Of a DNA stretch of 38,106 nt, positions 7,685 to 15,214 are shown in pieces. The DNA is from JBAXGW01 sp037139195 (GTDB taxonomy: Bacteria; Bacteroidota; Bacteroidia; Bacteroidales; JAHJDW01), in NCBI GenBank assembly GCA_037139195.1, contig JBAXGW010000045.1, positions 1 to 38,106 on the forward strand, in the 5' to 3' direction. Made by a program: the position numbers and the translations under genes. A model generated the notes under the pieces. That model worked only from the letters and a program-made list of their open reading frames with translations. It made no database searches and was not told the DNA's origin. Numbering within the stretch: position 1 is the first letter of the stretch; each line of letters starts with the position of its first letter.

Positions 7685-8599
7685 CTAATATTTAATAACT
7701 TTCTGCTCTCCATTAATATTATCACCAACAACGTGAACCAAATATACACCTTTAGACAACGATGAAGTATTAATTGTAATGTCCGAAGAATCAAACAATT
7801 TATCAATAAGTATGTTTCCCGATGCATTTGAAATACTAACTCTTTTAATCAACGCTCCTGTTTGCCCCTTAACTTGCAAAAAATCACTCATTGGATTTGG
7901 GCATATATTGAAACTAGTTTGAAAGTTATCATTTACTGATGTTGAAGTATTCGATTGTTTTATTGGCTCTGGAAATGCATTTAAATTAAAACTACTAAAT
8001 GTCAACAAGTCGTTTTGTTTCTGAAAACAAACAACCCAGCCATTTGCCTCAATACCTAAAGCACATATTGGCCCAATTTGACCAACCCCTTCTAAAACAT
8101 AATTAGGCATAAACGTAGTTTGGCTTCCATGATATCGCTCCAACAAGCGAGCTCCTAAATAAACTGAATCAATAGTATCAACAATACAATTCGACCCAGT
8201 AATAGGAAATGTATCATTTATTTCTAAATTTTTATATGCAAGCCAATCCCAATCAACATATTCCATATTTGAATAAGTCGAATAATGATAGAATTTTAGT
8301 GTATTATCTTCTCTAATAAAAGAAGGCCCTCTTAAAACTGTGTCAACTATATATGTTCCATTCCAAGAAAAAACAGTGTCATAACTAATGCTATACTGTT
8401 TATAATAATAATTTCCATTAATAAGTGTATCTCCATCAAAATAGGTTGTAGTGCCCGAATTAAAGGCTTGAACTCCATTCCAGCCTCCATAAGTAGAATA
8501 CCACGTCGCCGTTGTATCTAAATAATTAAAATAAGTAACTTGAGAAATTACAAATTGTGAGGAAACAACTAAAACAATAACTAATAATATTTTCTTCAT
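7685..8599 (-). CDS. Secreted protein with T9SS type A sorting tail
   Basis: The 304-residue product begins with a signal peptide (MKKILLVIVLVVSSQFVISQ). It ends in a roughly 80-residue Por-secretion tail with the typical landmarks CPNPMSDFLQV, ISNASGNIL, SSLSKGVYLVHV and a lysine-rich end. This marks it as cargo of the type IX secretion system, exported across the outer membrane and perhaps anchored to the surface. The middle (about 20-220) is rich in aromatic and polar residues with many beta strands; I do not recognise its family. It stands alone, convergent with cysE. Confidence 0.8.
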   Translation of the reverse strand: MKKILLVIVLVVSSQFVISQVTYFNYLDTTATWYSTYGGWNGVQAFNSGTTTYFDGDTLINGNYYYKQYSISYDTVFSWNGTYIVDTVLRGPSFIREDNTLKFYHYSTYSNMEYVDWDWLAYKNLEINDTFPITGSNCIVDTIDSVYLGARLLERYHGSQTTFMPNYVLEGVGQIGPICALGIEANGWVVCFQKQNDLLTFSSFNLNAFPEPIKQSNTSTSVNDNFQTSFNICPNPMSDFLQVKGQTGALIKRVSISNASGNILIDKLFDSSDITINTSSLSKGVYLVHVVGDNINGEQKVIKY

Positions 8600-8829
8600 A
8601 ACTCTTGTATTAAATTTATAAAATTGGTCAACATTCTTTAGACTAATTTTTATTTAAAATGGTTGCTTAAACTATTAACTTTTTTTTATTTTCAGCATAA
8701 AGAAGTTATTTAATTTTCAGCTAGTATTTATAATGAGCGTAACATTTTGACTAATATGCGAAGATGTTATACAAATTAGAAAAGTAAAAATTCTATTTTT
8801 GAATGGCTCTAATTGAGGGGAAGCTTACA

Positions 8830-8922
8830 ACCGACAACCCCCTCTCTCCTTTTTTCCCCTCAACTTATTGTCATTCCGACCGCAGGGAGGAATCTTATAT
8901 TATTTTTCCGGACAACAATGAT
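8830..8922. repeat. Long interspersed repeat, copy 2
   Basis: This matches 5073-5191 closely but lacks an internal block of 26 nt: CGCAGG joins directly to GAGGAATC. The left arm of the hairpin seen beside copy 1 is absent. It ends with GGACAACAATG, as copy 1 does. Confidence 0.75.
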
Positions 8923-9036
8923 AAGTTATTATCCAGCAAGTTTTTTTAACCACACAATATTAAGTGCATTTCCCACCGTAAAAAGATAAACTGCATTCAT
9001 AAAAAGCAAATTGAGGCAGTATAAAACAGACCTGCA

Positions 9037-9393
9037 TTTGATTAGTTGGAGACTATCTTTGCAATGTTGAAAACAGGCTTCGTAAAATATGAAACAGCCT
9101 TTGTAAAAACTGAAATAGACATTGTAAAATATGAAATAGGCTTCGTAAGGTAGGAAGCAGGCATTGTAAAATATGAAATAGACATTGTAAATTTAGAAAC
9201 TGTAGTTGTAAAGTTAGAAACAGGCTTCATTAAGCAAGAGAATGTAGCTTTAAAGTCAGAGACTGTAGTTGTATAGATAGAGACTGTAGTTGTCAAGTTA
9301 GAAACTGTCATTACAAAGCTAGAAACTGTAGTTGTTAAGTTAGAAACAGGCTTCATTAAGTTAAAGACTGAATTCGTATCTAAAATTACTTGG
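9037..9393. repeat. 21-bp tandem repeat (about 17 units) spelling heptads
   Basis: Consecutive 21-nt units run without a break from about 9037 to 9393, with a core like GTTAAGTTAGAAAC or GTAAAATATGAAAT. On the + strand they translate as heptads such as FVKYETA, IVNLETV and VVKLETG, with hydrophobic residues three and four apart as in a coiled coil. That frame starts at an ATG at 9064 but is broken by two TAG codons (9151-9153, and one in unit 9268-9288). The minus strand stays open for about 120 codons (VSNLTTT-like heptads) but lacks a good start. I treat it as a decayed or non-coding minisatellite, not a gene. Confidence 0.8.
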
Positions 9394-9476
9394 AACGGTG
9401 TCAAATTATTATTTTCATTTTTGCAGTTTATTTATCAATATAATTTGTAATAACGATAAAAATAAACAAAACCTTA

Positions 9477-9620
9477 AATCCGAATAGAAAACATTACATT
9501 CTAATAATGAATGCACTTGGATTCAGTTAGGACTGCTCGTAGACTGAGCAGTGGTTGCTGAGCGAAGCCGATGTAAGTCGAAGTCTATCAAGAGAATTAA
9601 TAAATTCCTTGCGGATTAAT
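9477..9620 (+). repeat. R1 hairpin element, copy B
   Basis: The left end is AATCCGAATAG (9477) and the right end CCTTGCGGATTAAT (9607-9620). The centre has GACTGAGCAGTGGTTGCTG as in copy A, and AGTCGAAGTCTATCAAGAG as in copy C. Unlike the other copies it is not followed by a proper gene: an ATG at 9619 opens only 20 codons. Confidence 0.7.
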
Positions 9621-9664
9621 GGCAAAACAATATTTGAACAAAACCAAAAAAAAGCCCCCCTATA

Positions 9665-9695
9665 TTTGTTTTTTTCAATAAAATTTGTACTTTTG
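9665..9695 (+). promoter_or_regulatory. Perfect Bacteroidetes promoter without an adjoining gene
   Basis: TTTG (9665-9668), 19 nt, then TACTTTTG (9688-9695) match the consensus exactly. The nearest coding start lies 300 nt downstream behind a terminator-like hairpin, so the likely product is a short RNA. Confidence 0.65.
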
Positions 9696-9701
9696 AAATC
9701 A

Positions 9702-9825
9702 AATCAATCATCCTTCAAATGATTAGATTTACATGCACTTAGCAATTACAGCCATTATTTGCTAAGAATACTACCACTAATTACGCCACTAAACAGCCAA
9801 ACATAAAAAACCCAATGTTTTTTGT
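9702..9825 (+). ncRNA. Possible small RNA (about 120 nt)
   Basis: Downstream of the perfect promoter lies a hairpin CTTAGCAA (9738-9745) / TTGCTAAG (9759-9766) with a 13-nt loop. A terminal hairpin AAAAAAC / GTTTTTT (9805-9811 / 9817-9823) then ends in T residues. No open frame of note is present between them. Promoter, structure and terminator together suggest an RNA gene, but I do not recognise the family. Confidence 0.4.
9805..9824 (+). terminator. Weak A/T-stem terminator
   Basis: AAAAAAC and GTTTTTT flank the loop CCAAT. The stem is short of G-C pairs, so termination efficiency is uncertain. Confidence 0.4.
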
Positions 9826-9851
9826 TAGTAATTTATTTTAAATTAACCCTA

Positions 9852-9970
9852 AACTACAAGGAATATGTAACATATTAGTATTAAATACTCTTCGATTCTT
9901 GCTCAGAGAGACCGCAGACTAAGCGGAGTCGAAGTCTATCAAGAATATAAACAAATAGATTGCGGATATA
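9852..9970 (+). repeat. R1 hairpin element, copy C
   Basis: The left end is AACTACAAGGAA and the right end GATTGCGGATATAAG. The centre palindrome is CTTCGATTCTTGCTCAG to CTAAGCGGAGTCGAAG. The ATG of the PQQ-like gene follows about 20 nt later. Confidence 0.7.
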
Positions 9971-9990
9971 AGTATTAAAATTAAAAACCT

Positions 9991-11244
9991 ATGGTACCAT
10001 TTTTCAAAACTTCAATTCTACTTACTTTCACGTTATGCGTGTATTCTTGCTTTTCTCAAACTAGCAACATCTATCAATGGCGAGGCGCCAACCGCGACGG
10101 CAAATACACCGAAAGCAATTTATTAAAATCATGGAAACCCGAAGGTCCCGAACTTCTTTGGTTTAGCGATTCAGTTGGAAACGGCTATGGTTCTCCTACA
10201 ATTACCAAAGATAAAGTATACATCAATGGCGAAATAGACAGCATTGCTTATCTTTTTGCGTTTGATTTAAAAGGGAATTTATTGTGGAAAACCAATTGTA
10301 GCAAAGAATGGGTAAAAACTTTTCCTGGCTCTCGCTCTGCCCCAACTGTTGCTGATAATTTGGTTTACGTTTGCACTGGATTAGGCAATATGTATTGCTT
10401 TGATGCAATCAATGGCAAGAAAATGTGGTCGCTAGATATGTTTAAAGATTTTCATGGACAATATATTTACCACGGACATTCCGAATCACCACTGGTCGAC
10501 GGAAACAAAGTATTTATGGTTCCTGGTGGCAAAGACACCTCGGTAGTTGCCATCGACCGCTTTTCGGGAAAAATCCTTTGGGCATACAAAGGAAACGGCG
10601 AACGCCCTGCATATAATTCGCCTTATATAATCAAATTACCTCAGCGATCAATTTTAGTTACATTTACTGCCTATACCTTATTGGGAATTGATGCCAATAC
10701 TGGCGAACTTCTTTGGACTCATGCTCAAGACAATGTACCTGTTGCAGAACGCACCCTTGGCAATGGCGATACACACAGTAACACCGTGCTATATGACAAT
10801 GGCTTTATATATTATAGCGAAGGCGATGGCAATTGTGCTGTAAAACTAGAGCTTTTAAATGATGGCAAAGCCATTAAGCAAGTATGGCGAAATAAAGCAG
10901 TTGATAATTACATGGGTGGCTTTATCAAAATTGACAATTATATTTATAGCTGCACCAATTCGAGAAGAAACTTAGTTAGTATGGATGCTAGCACTGGAAT
11001 GGTTACCGATTCTTTGAAATGTGGTATAGGAACAATTATCATGGCTGATAATATGCTTTATTATTACAATCAAACAGGAAAAGTATTTTTGATAAAACCC
11101 GATTTAAGTAAAATGGAAATTATTAGTTCGTTTAAAATTAATAAAGGGACCAAAGAACATTTTGCACATCAAGTCATTAGCGATGGAAAAATGTATATAC
11201 GACATGGGAAATCCTTGTTGGTATACAATATCAAATCAGAATAA
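9991..11244 (+). CDS. Exported PQQ-like beta-propeller protein
   Basis: The 417-residue protein starts with a signal peptide ending near VYSCFSQ; the cysteine could also serve as a lipobox, so it is either periplasmic or a lipoprotein. The body is a series of beta-propeller blades of the pyrroloquinoline-quinone (PQQ/BamB-like) type, with repeated 'AFDLKGNLLWKT', 'CFDAINGKKMWSL', 'AIDRFSGKILWAY' and 'GIDANTGELLWTH' strands. The opening QWRGANRDGKY is typical of the outer-membrane PQQ-binding-like family. No catalytic residues for a dehydrogenase are evident, so it is more likely a binding or scaffold protein. The gene is monocistronic, with an R1 repeat as its leader. Confidence 0.83.
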   Translation: MVPFFKTSILLTFTLCVYSCFSQTSNIYQWRGANRDGKYTESNLLKSWKPEGPELLWFSDSVGNGYGSPTITKDKVYINGEIDSIAYLFAFDLKGNLLWKTNCSKEWVKTFPGSRSAPTVADNLVYVCTGLGNMYCFDAINGKKMWSLDMFKDFHGQYIYHGHSESPLVDGNKVFMVPGGKDTSVVAIDRFSGKILWAYKGNGERPAYNSPYIIKLPQRSILVTFTAYTLLGIDANTGELLWTHAQDNVPVAERTLGNGDTHSNTVLYDNGFIYYSEGDGNCAVKLELLNDGKAIKQVWRNKAVDNYMGGFIKIDNYIYSCTNSRRNLVSMDASTGMVTDSLKCGIGTIIMADNMLYYYNQTGKVFLIKPDLSKMEIISSFKINKGTKEHFAHQVISDGKMYIRHGKSLLVYNIKSE

Positions 11245-11290
11245 TTGGATTACTTTAGGGCTTTCTGAAAAAGAAAGAAAATGACATCAA

Positions 11291-11368
11291 TTATTTATTA
11301 CCTCTGGCATAAGCCAGAGGTAATAAATAATTGCAGACTATGATAGCTTTAGCCAAATCAGTAACCAA
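11291..11368. repeat. R2 palindromic element, copy 2
   Basis: The core 11291-11330 has arms TTATTTATTACCTCTGGC and GCCAGAGGTAATAAATAA around a short centre. It is followed by AGCTTTAGCC and a GTAACCAATTAT tail like that of copy 3. It sits between two convergent genes and may act as their shared terminator. Confidence 0.75.
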
Positions 11369-11412
11369 TTATAAAACAATATAATAGTTAGAAGACACAG
11401 CTATAAATTTTT

Positions 11413-12705
11413 TCACCTGTTATACATCAGATAAAAACTCTCAATTGAATCGGCAACTGCAAATTCACTGATTTTTTGATTATTCGGGTAAGAGTACATT
11501 TGCACTATATTATCCTTTACAAAAACAACTTGCCCACTAATATCTTCATAAGCTATTTTATTAGCAAAAGCAGGACCAAAAGGAGTAATACTATTATTTA
11601 AATAATTATACCAGCTAACTTCGTCGCTCGTAGAAATTATATAATTATTTTCGTCAATTTTCACAGCATCTATAAACTTACCCGAAAGCGTATGTGGCTG
11701 CCAACAATTATTTTCATCGTATTTATAAATATTCAAAACCCCTTGATTTCCTTGATTGGCAAATAACAATAATTCATTTGCATTTCGGGGGATTACTTTT
11801 ACAGGCTTTTCCGACATGGGCATTGATTGCGTTAAATTGGTAGTTACAAAATTAAAAACATTTAAACTATAACTTGTCCCCGATTTATATGAAGTTGTAA
11901 CAACTAAATGATTATCGTGCTTCAAAACCTGCATTGGCCAATACATATTTCCTACGTCAAAAGTTCTTAAAATACCACCGTATCTACTATATTCTTGAAC
12001 GGCTCCACTGTATAATGAAACATAAGTTTCATATTCGTTTGTATAAATACCCGAAAAATAAGGCATTATAGAGGAGCCTTTATTCAAAACAGACCATTTT
12101 ACAAGTGCATTGGTTGAATTAATAGCAAATAAATCAGACAAAAAAGAGCCTGAATATAAGATCAATTCATTTTTCGAGGAAACATAGGAATACGAATATT
12201 CGTTACTCAAGTTTTTTAATATGTTTTGAGTTTGATTATTATTAACGCTAACAACATTATATCCCGAACTTGCTTTACAGAAAAAAATAAAATTCGAAAA
12301 TTTTCGCACCATTTCATTAATATAAACGGGTTGCAATGCCGAGTTGCTTTCACCTTCATTATCAGTTGCCGAAACTCGCACAAAATACTCGCCCGATTCT
12401 ATATCTTTATTATCAATAACCAAATACCTGTTTATGTCAATTTCTTTAGCATTTACATCAATTTGTATTGTTGCAAGCATCGAAACATTATTTGCGTCGT
12501 ACAATTTAATTTCAACACTTTTAATTTCACTATCATCGCTCACACTTGCCTTTATTGGAATAGTATCTCCATAGCTAAAATAAGTGTTTTTTATTGGCAA
12601 ACTAATACTTATTAATGGCTTTTGATTTTCTTCCTTTTTGCATGAAAATATAAAAATTGCTAAAACAACAATATTAATTTGGAAAAAATATTTGAAGTAT
12701 TTCAT
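11413..12705 (-). CDS. Lipoprotein with Ig-like domain and propeller-like C-terminus
   Basis: The N-terminus (hydrophobic run, then IFIFSCKKEEN) carries a lipobox with C22 as the acylated cysteine, so it is anchored in a membrane. Residues about 30-130 form an Ig-like domain of the kind that binds sugars or spaces domains (ISISLPIKNTYFSYGDTIPIKASVSDDSEIKSVEIKLYD, and SATDNEGESNS, with acidic calcium-like turns). The remaining 300 residues contain repeated beta strands of about 40-50 residues, consistent with a propeller, but with no motif that allows a family name. Its promoter appears to lie inside the first codons of the divergent exonuclease gene. Confidence 0.65.
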   Translation of the reverse strand: MKYFKYFFQINIVVLAIFIFSCKKEENQKPLISISLPIKNTYFSYGDTIPIKASVSDDSEIKSVEIKLYDANNVSMLATIQIDVNAKEIDINRYLVIDNKDIESGEYFVRVSATDNEGESNSALQPVYINEMVRKFSNFIFFCKASSGYNVVSVNNNQTQNILKNLSNEYSYSYVSSKNELILYSGSFLSDLFAINSTNALVKWSVLNKGSSIMPYFSGIYTNEYETYVSLYSGAVQEYSRYGGILRTFDVGNMYWPMQVLKHDNHLVVTTSYKSGTSYSLNVFNFVTTNLTQSMPMSEKPVKVIPRNANELLLFANQGNQGVLNIYKYDENNCWQPHTLSGKFIDAVKIDENNYIISTSDEVSWYNYLNNSITPFGPAFANKIAYEDISGQVVFVKDNIVQMYSYPNNQKISEFAVADSIESFYLMYNR

Positions 12706-12721
12706 AATTCTTGTACTTTTG
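12691..12721 (+). promoter_or_regulatory. Promoter of the exonuclease gene
   Basis: TTTG (12691-12694), 19 nt, and TACTTTTG (12714-12721) match the consensus exactly. The -33 box lies inside the first codons of the opposite lipoprotein gene. The start codon at 12747 leaves a leader of about 20 nt. Confidence 0.75.
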
Positions 12722-12739
12722 AAAACTCACTAAAAGTAG

Positions 12740-12770
12740 CAAAATTATGTTAGATAATATCCAACTCGAA
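12740..12770 (-). promoter_or_regulatory. Promoter of the lipoprotein gene
   Basis: Read on the minus strand, TAATTTTG (12747-12740) is an exact -7 box, and TTCG (12770-12767) lies at -33 with 19-nt spacing. It lies inside the start of the opposite gene. Confidence 0.5.
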
Positions 12771-13469
12771 AATATTTTATTTTTAGACATAGAAACAGTT
12801 CCCAATAATAGCAAATACAACGAACTAAATGAGGGAATAAAAAAGCTTTGGGATAAAAAAGCAAAGCATTTAAGCAATTCCGACGAAGAAACACCCGAAT
12901 CACTTTATCAGCGAGCTGGAATATATGCCGAATTTGGAAAAATTATTTGTATATCGATTGGAATTTTCAGGAAAGATGAAAATGGAAAATACAAAATCCG
13001 CATCAAATCTTTCTACTCACATAATGAAAAAGAACTACTTACTAATTTCATTGAATTACTTAACAATAAATTCAACAAAGCAGAACATTTACTTTGCGCT
13101 CACAACGGCAAAGAATTCGACTTCCCTTATATTGCAAGACGCATTTTAATTAACCGATTAAAACTTCCTGTCATACTAGATAATGCAGGCAAAAAACCAT
13201 GGGAAATAAAACACCTCGACACTCTGGAACTATGGAAATTTGGCGATTATAAAAGCTACACATCTCTGGAATTGCTCTGCTGTATTTTCAATATACCAAC
13301 ACCCAAAGACGATATCGACGGCAGCCAAGTAGGCAAAGTATATTGGGAGGACAACGACTTAGAACGCATTGTAACTTATTGTCAAAAAGATGTTATTTCA
13401 ATTGCTCAATTAGTATTAAGCTATCGTGGCGAAGCTTTGATTGTAGATGAAAACATCGAATACTCGTAA
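12747..13469 (+). CDS. PolB-like 3'-5' exonuclease (DNA_pol_B_exo2 family)
   Basis: The 240-residue protein has an RNase H-like exonuclease fold related to the proofreading domain of family B DNA polymerases, here as a free-standing enzyme. The metal-binding motifs are all visible: ExoI D14-I-E16 in LFLDIETVP, ExoII N120-x3-F124-D125 in AHNGKEFDFPY, and ExoIII Y211-x3-D215 in YCQKDV. The conserved stretch HLDTLELWKFGDYKSYTSLE is also typical. Its role is probably DNA repair or end processing; the substrate is not known from sequence. It is transcribed alone from an exact promoter match. Confidence 0.88.
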   Translation: MLDNIQLENILFLDIETVPNNSKYNELNEGIKKLWDKKAKHLSNSDEETPESLYQRAGIYAEFGKIICISIGIFRKDENGKYKIRIKSFYSHNEKELLTNFIELLNNKFNKAEHLLCAHNGKEFDFPYIARRILINRLKLPVILDNAGKKPWEIKHLDTLELWKFGDYKSYTSLELLCCIFNIPTPKDDIDGSQVGKVYWEDNDLERIVTYCQKDVISIAQLVLSYRGEALIVDENIEYS

Positions 13470-13729
13470 ATCAATATTGAAAATTAGCTTCCTCGCATAT
13501 CGCCTCCATCACACACCACTGCAAATTCTCATTGCCTACGCTCCCGTCCTGCTGACTCAAGTGTTTCTAATAAAGGTCTTCGATATTTAATAAGTTGAAA
13601 TTTTTATCTATTGCAGATTTTTGGATTCTTGTTTATCTTTTTTATTTTTTTATTAATCATCAAAATATTCCCTTCTGTATTGTATTTACAGACAATAACA
13701 CTCTTGTTTTTATATGAAAATTAAAAAAT

Positions 13730-13792
13730 AATTTACCAGTTATGGTCAAAAACCTACCACTTATAAACTCAAACCTACCACTTACAAACTCA
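13730..13792 (+). promoter_or_regulatory. Phased 21-bp direct repeats, operator-like
   Basis: Two 21-bp units (13751-13771 and 13772-13792) differ at one base; the core is AACCTACCACTTATAAACTC. A third, degenerate unit (13730-13750, with TTTACCAGTTATGG) stands in the same register. A 21-bp period is two helical turns, so a regulator would bind one DNA face. The array ends just before the expected -33 position of the box at 13819. Confidence 0.5.
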
Positions 13793-13818
13793 TTGCAATT
13801 TCATAAAAAAACTAATAT

Positions 13819-13826
13819 TAATTTTG
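13819..13826 (+). promoter_or_regulatory. -7 box TAATTTTG
   Basis: This is an exact TAnnTTTG box. A TTG at 13793-13795 is 23 nt upstream, four more than usual, so the promoter may depend on an activator bound to the adjoining direct repeats. Confidence 0.4.
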
Positions 13827-13832
13827 TGGAAG

Positions 13833-13965
13833 TAATTGAACTGTAATTTTTTTTAATAATACCAAAGCGATCTTCCAAATCAACTCTATATTTTCTGCGA
13901 GGTATAGAGTAGCTTTGGTTATAAAACTAAAAACCAATCATTCTATTTTTGATTGGTTTTATTTT
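13833..13965 (+). ncRNA. Possible structured small RNA
   Basis: Two nested perfect stems are present: ACCAAAGC (13861-13868) with GCTTTGGT (13912-13919), and inside it ACTCTATA (13883-13890) with TATAGAGT (13903-13910) around the loop TTTTCTGCGAGG. An intrinsic terminator follows 10 nt later. No protein gene starts or reads through here, so the structure probably belongs to its own transcript. It does not match SRP RNA, tmRNA or tRNA as I know them; 6S RNA cannot be excluded. Confidence 0.45.
13930..13960. terminator. Bidirectional intrinsic terminator
   Basis: AAAACCAATCA (13930-13940) pairs with TGATTGGTTTT (13950-13960), with A/T tracts on both sides. It can end the possible small RNA and the permease transcript arriving from the other side. 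Confidence 0.75.
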
Positions 13966-13966
13966 T

Positions 13967-15214
13967 TTAATTTTTTGTATCCAACGCATCTCTCAATCCA
14001 TTCCCTAAAATCATAAACGCAAGAACAAGAAACATGATGCAAATTCCTGGCAGAATTGCCAAATAGGCTTTGTCTAATAGCAGATAGCCATAATAATCTT
14101 TCACCATACTACCCCAAGAAGGCATGGGCGGTTGAACCCCTATACCTAAGAAACTCAAACCTGCCTCAAGCAATATAGCCGAAGCAAAATTTGCAGCAGA
14201 AATAACAATTACTGGTCCTAAAACATTAGGCAATATATGTTTTAAAATAATTCGCCAATTTGAATAACCTAATACTTTAGCGGCATCAATGTATTCTTTT
14301 TCTTTTACTCCTAATACCTGACCACGAACCACGCGTGCAACCTCAACCCACATAGTTAATCCTACAGCAATAAAAACTTGCCAAAATCCTTTTCCTAGAA
14401 CAAATGTGATTGCAATAACTAATAACAAAGTTGGGATAGACCAAACTACATTGATAAGCCACATAAAAAATGCATCTACTCTTCCGCCCCAATATCCACC
14501 CACCAAACCTACCAGCAAACCAATTACAATTGATAAAAAAACTGAAATTAAACCTACTGCTAATGAAACCCTAGCTCCAACAACAATTCGACTTAACAAG
14601 TCTCTTCCCATTGGGTCGGTTCCAAGAATGAATTTCTTCTCAATTATTGAATTCTCTGTAACTTGAGCTTTCAATTCATCTAACTTTTTCTCCAGTTTTT
14701 TGCCATCAATGGTGGTGAAAACAACAGTTTCTCCATTACATATAACACTTTGTTTTTTATCAATAGCAAAAAGCACATCAGGCAAGGAATATATTTCTTT
14801 TTTACCAACAATTCCTTCCCAACCAGAATATCTAATAATATGTACATTTTCTTTTTCAAACCATATTGAATCTATTGGCAAAAAATAACAATTATCTTCT
14901 TTACCAAGAAAAACATCATTGATAAAACCCGAACTATTTTCATTTTGATTCTTTTGAATTTTAAGCATCTTAATTGAAAAACCAGGATATTTACCTGCTA
15001 TTTCGAGGATTTGCCTATTAGAAAAAGGCGTTTTATCAGGAATAATCAAATAACTAAAAACAGTAAGAAAAGAAACAATTACAATAAACCAAAGCGAAAA
15101 AAACGACATTTTATCGTCTTTAAACTTTGCCCATGCTTGTTTCCCAAGTGAATAGGAGCGTTCTTCTATTTTCTTTTTTCTAAACAGATTCAACTTTATT
15201 TTTTTATAAAGCAA
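13967..15214 (-). CDS. ABC transporter permease, OppC/DppC type
   Basis: This inner-membrane subunit of a peptide/nickel-type importer has one N-terminal helix (about 38-58), then five more from about residue 215. The conserved GTDPMGRD (198-205) precedes the core. The EAA loop that docks the ATPase is EYIDAAKVLGYSNWRIILKHILPN (about 307-330), and PSWGSMV follows. Residues 60-195 form a periplasmic insertion of about 135 residues, much longer than in E. coli OppC. No OppB, ATPase or binding protein is nearby, so it is an orphan. There is no in-frame ATG ahead of the first helix; TTG at 15214 is the best start, since a stop lies six codons upstream. Confidence 0.87.
   Translation of the reverse strand: MLYKKIKLNLFRKKKIEERSYSLGKQAWAKFKDDKMSFFSLWFIVIVSFLTVFSYLIIPDKTPFSNRQILEIAGKYPGFSIKMLKIQKNQNENSSGFINDVFLGKEDNCYFLPIDSIWFEKENVHIIRYSGWEGIVGKKEIYSLPDVLFAIDKKQSVICNGETVVFTTIDGKKLEKKLDELKAQVTENSIIEKKFILGTDPMGRDLLSRIVVGARVSLAVGLISVFLSIVIGLLVGLVGGYWGGRVDAFFMWLINVVWSIPTLLLVIAITFVLGKGFWQVFIAVGLTMWVEVARVVRGQVLGVKEKEYIDAAKVLGYSNWRIILKHILPNVLGPVIVISAANFASAILLEAGLSFLGIGVQPPMPSWGSMVKDYYGYLLLDKAYLAILPGICIMFLVLAFMILGNGLRDALDTKN

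Larger units (their letters stand above)
8600..9990. other. 1.4-kb gene-free region with repeats and a possible small RNA
   Basis: No convincing protein gene lies here. From left to right it holds plain AT-rich DNA (8600-8829), a second copy of the long repeat (8830-8922), a 21-bp minisatellite (9037-9393), R1 copy B (9477-9620), a promoter-hairpin-terminator unit (9665-9825), and R1 copy C (9852-9970) just before the next gene. Confidence 0.7.
13470..13966. other. Convergent gap holding a possible RNA gene
   Basis: No ORF is present between the two convergent genes. The first 260 nt show nothing I recognise. The second half contains phased direct repeats (13730-13792), a promoter-like -7 box (13819-13826), a structured segment (13861-13919) and a terminator (13930-13960). 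Confidence 0.6.

Noticed and set aside
9037..9393. CRISPR-like periodic repeats
   Set aside because: The units are contiguous, 21 nt long and degenerate, with no spacers and no cas genes nearby.
9042..9404. A 120-codon open frame on the minus strand through the 21-bp repeats
   Set aside because: A repeat unit divisible by three keeps several frames open by chance. The frame starts at TTG without a promoter and has no distinct domain, so I list it as a repeat and not a gene.
9619..9681. A 20-codon frame right after R1 copy B (MAKQYLNKTKKK...)
   Set aside because: It is too short and low in complexity to support as a gene; it may be a remnant of a lost gene start.
12226..12615. Open frames on the + strand antisense to the lipoprotein gene
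   Set aside because: They mirror the codon pattern of the real gene, have no signal peptide or domain, and lack a promoter.
13861..13919. A tRNA-like reading of the outer 8-bp stem
   Set aside because: The segment is about 60 nt, without T-loop (TTCGA-like) or D-loop consensus, so it is not a tRNA.
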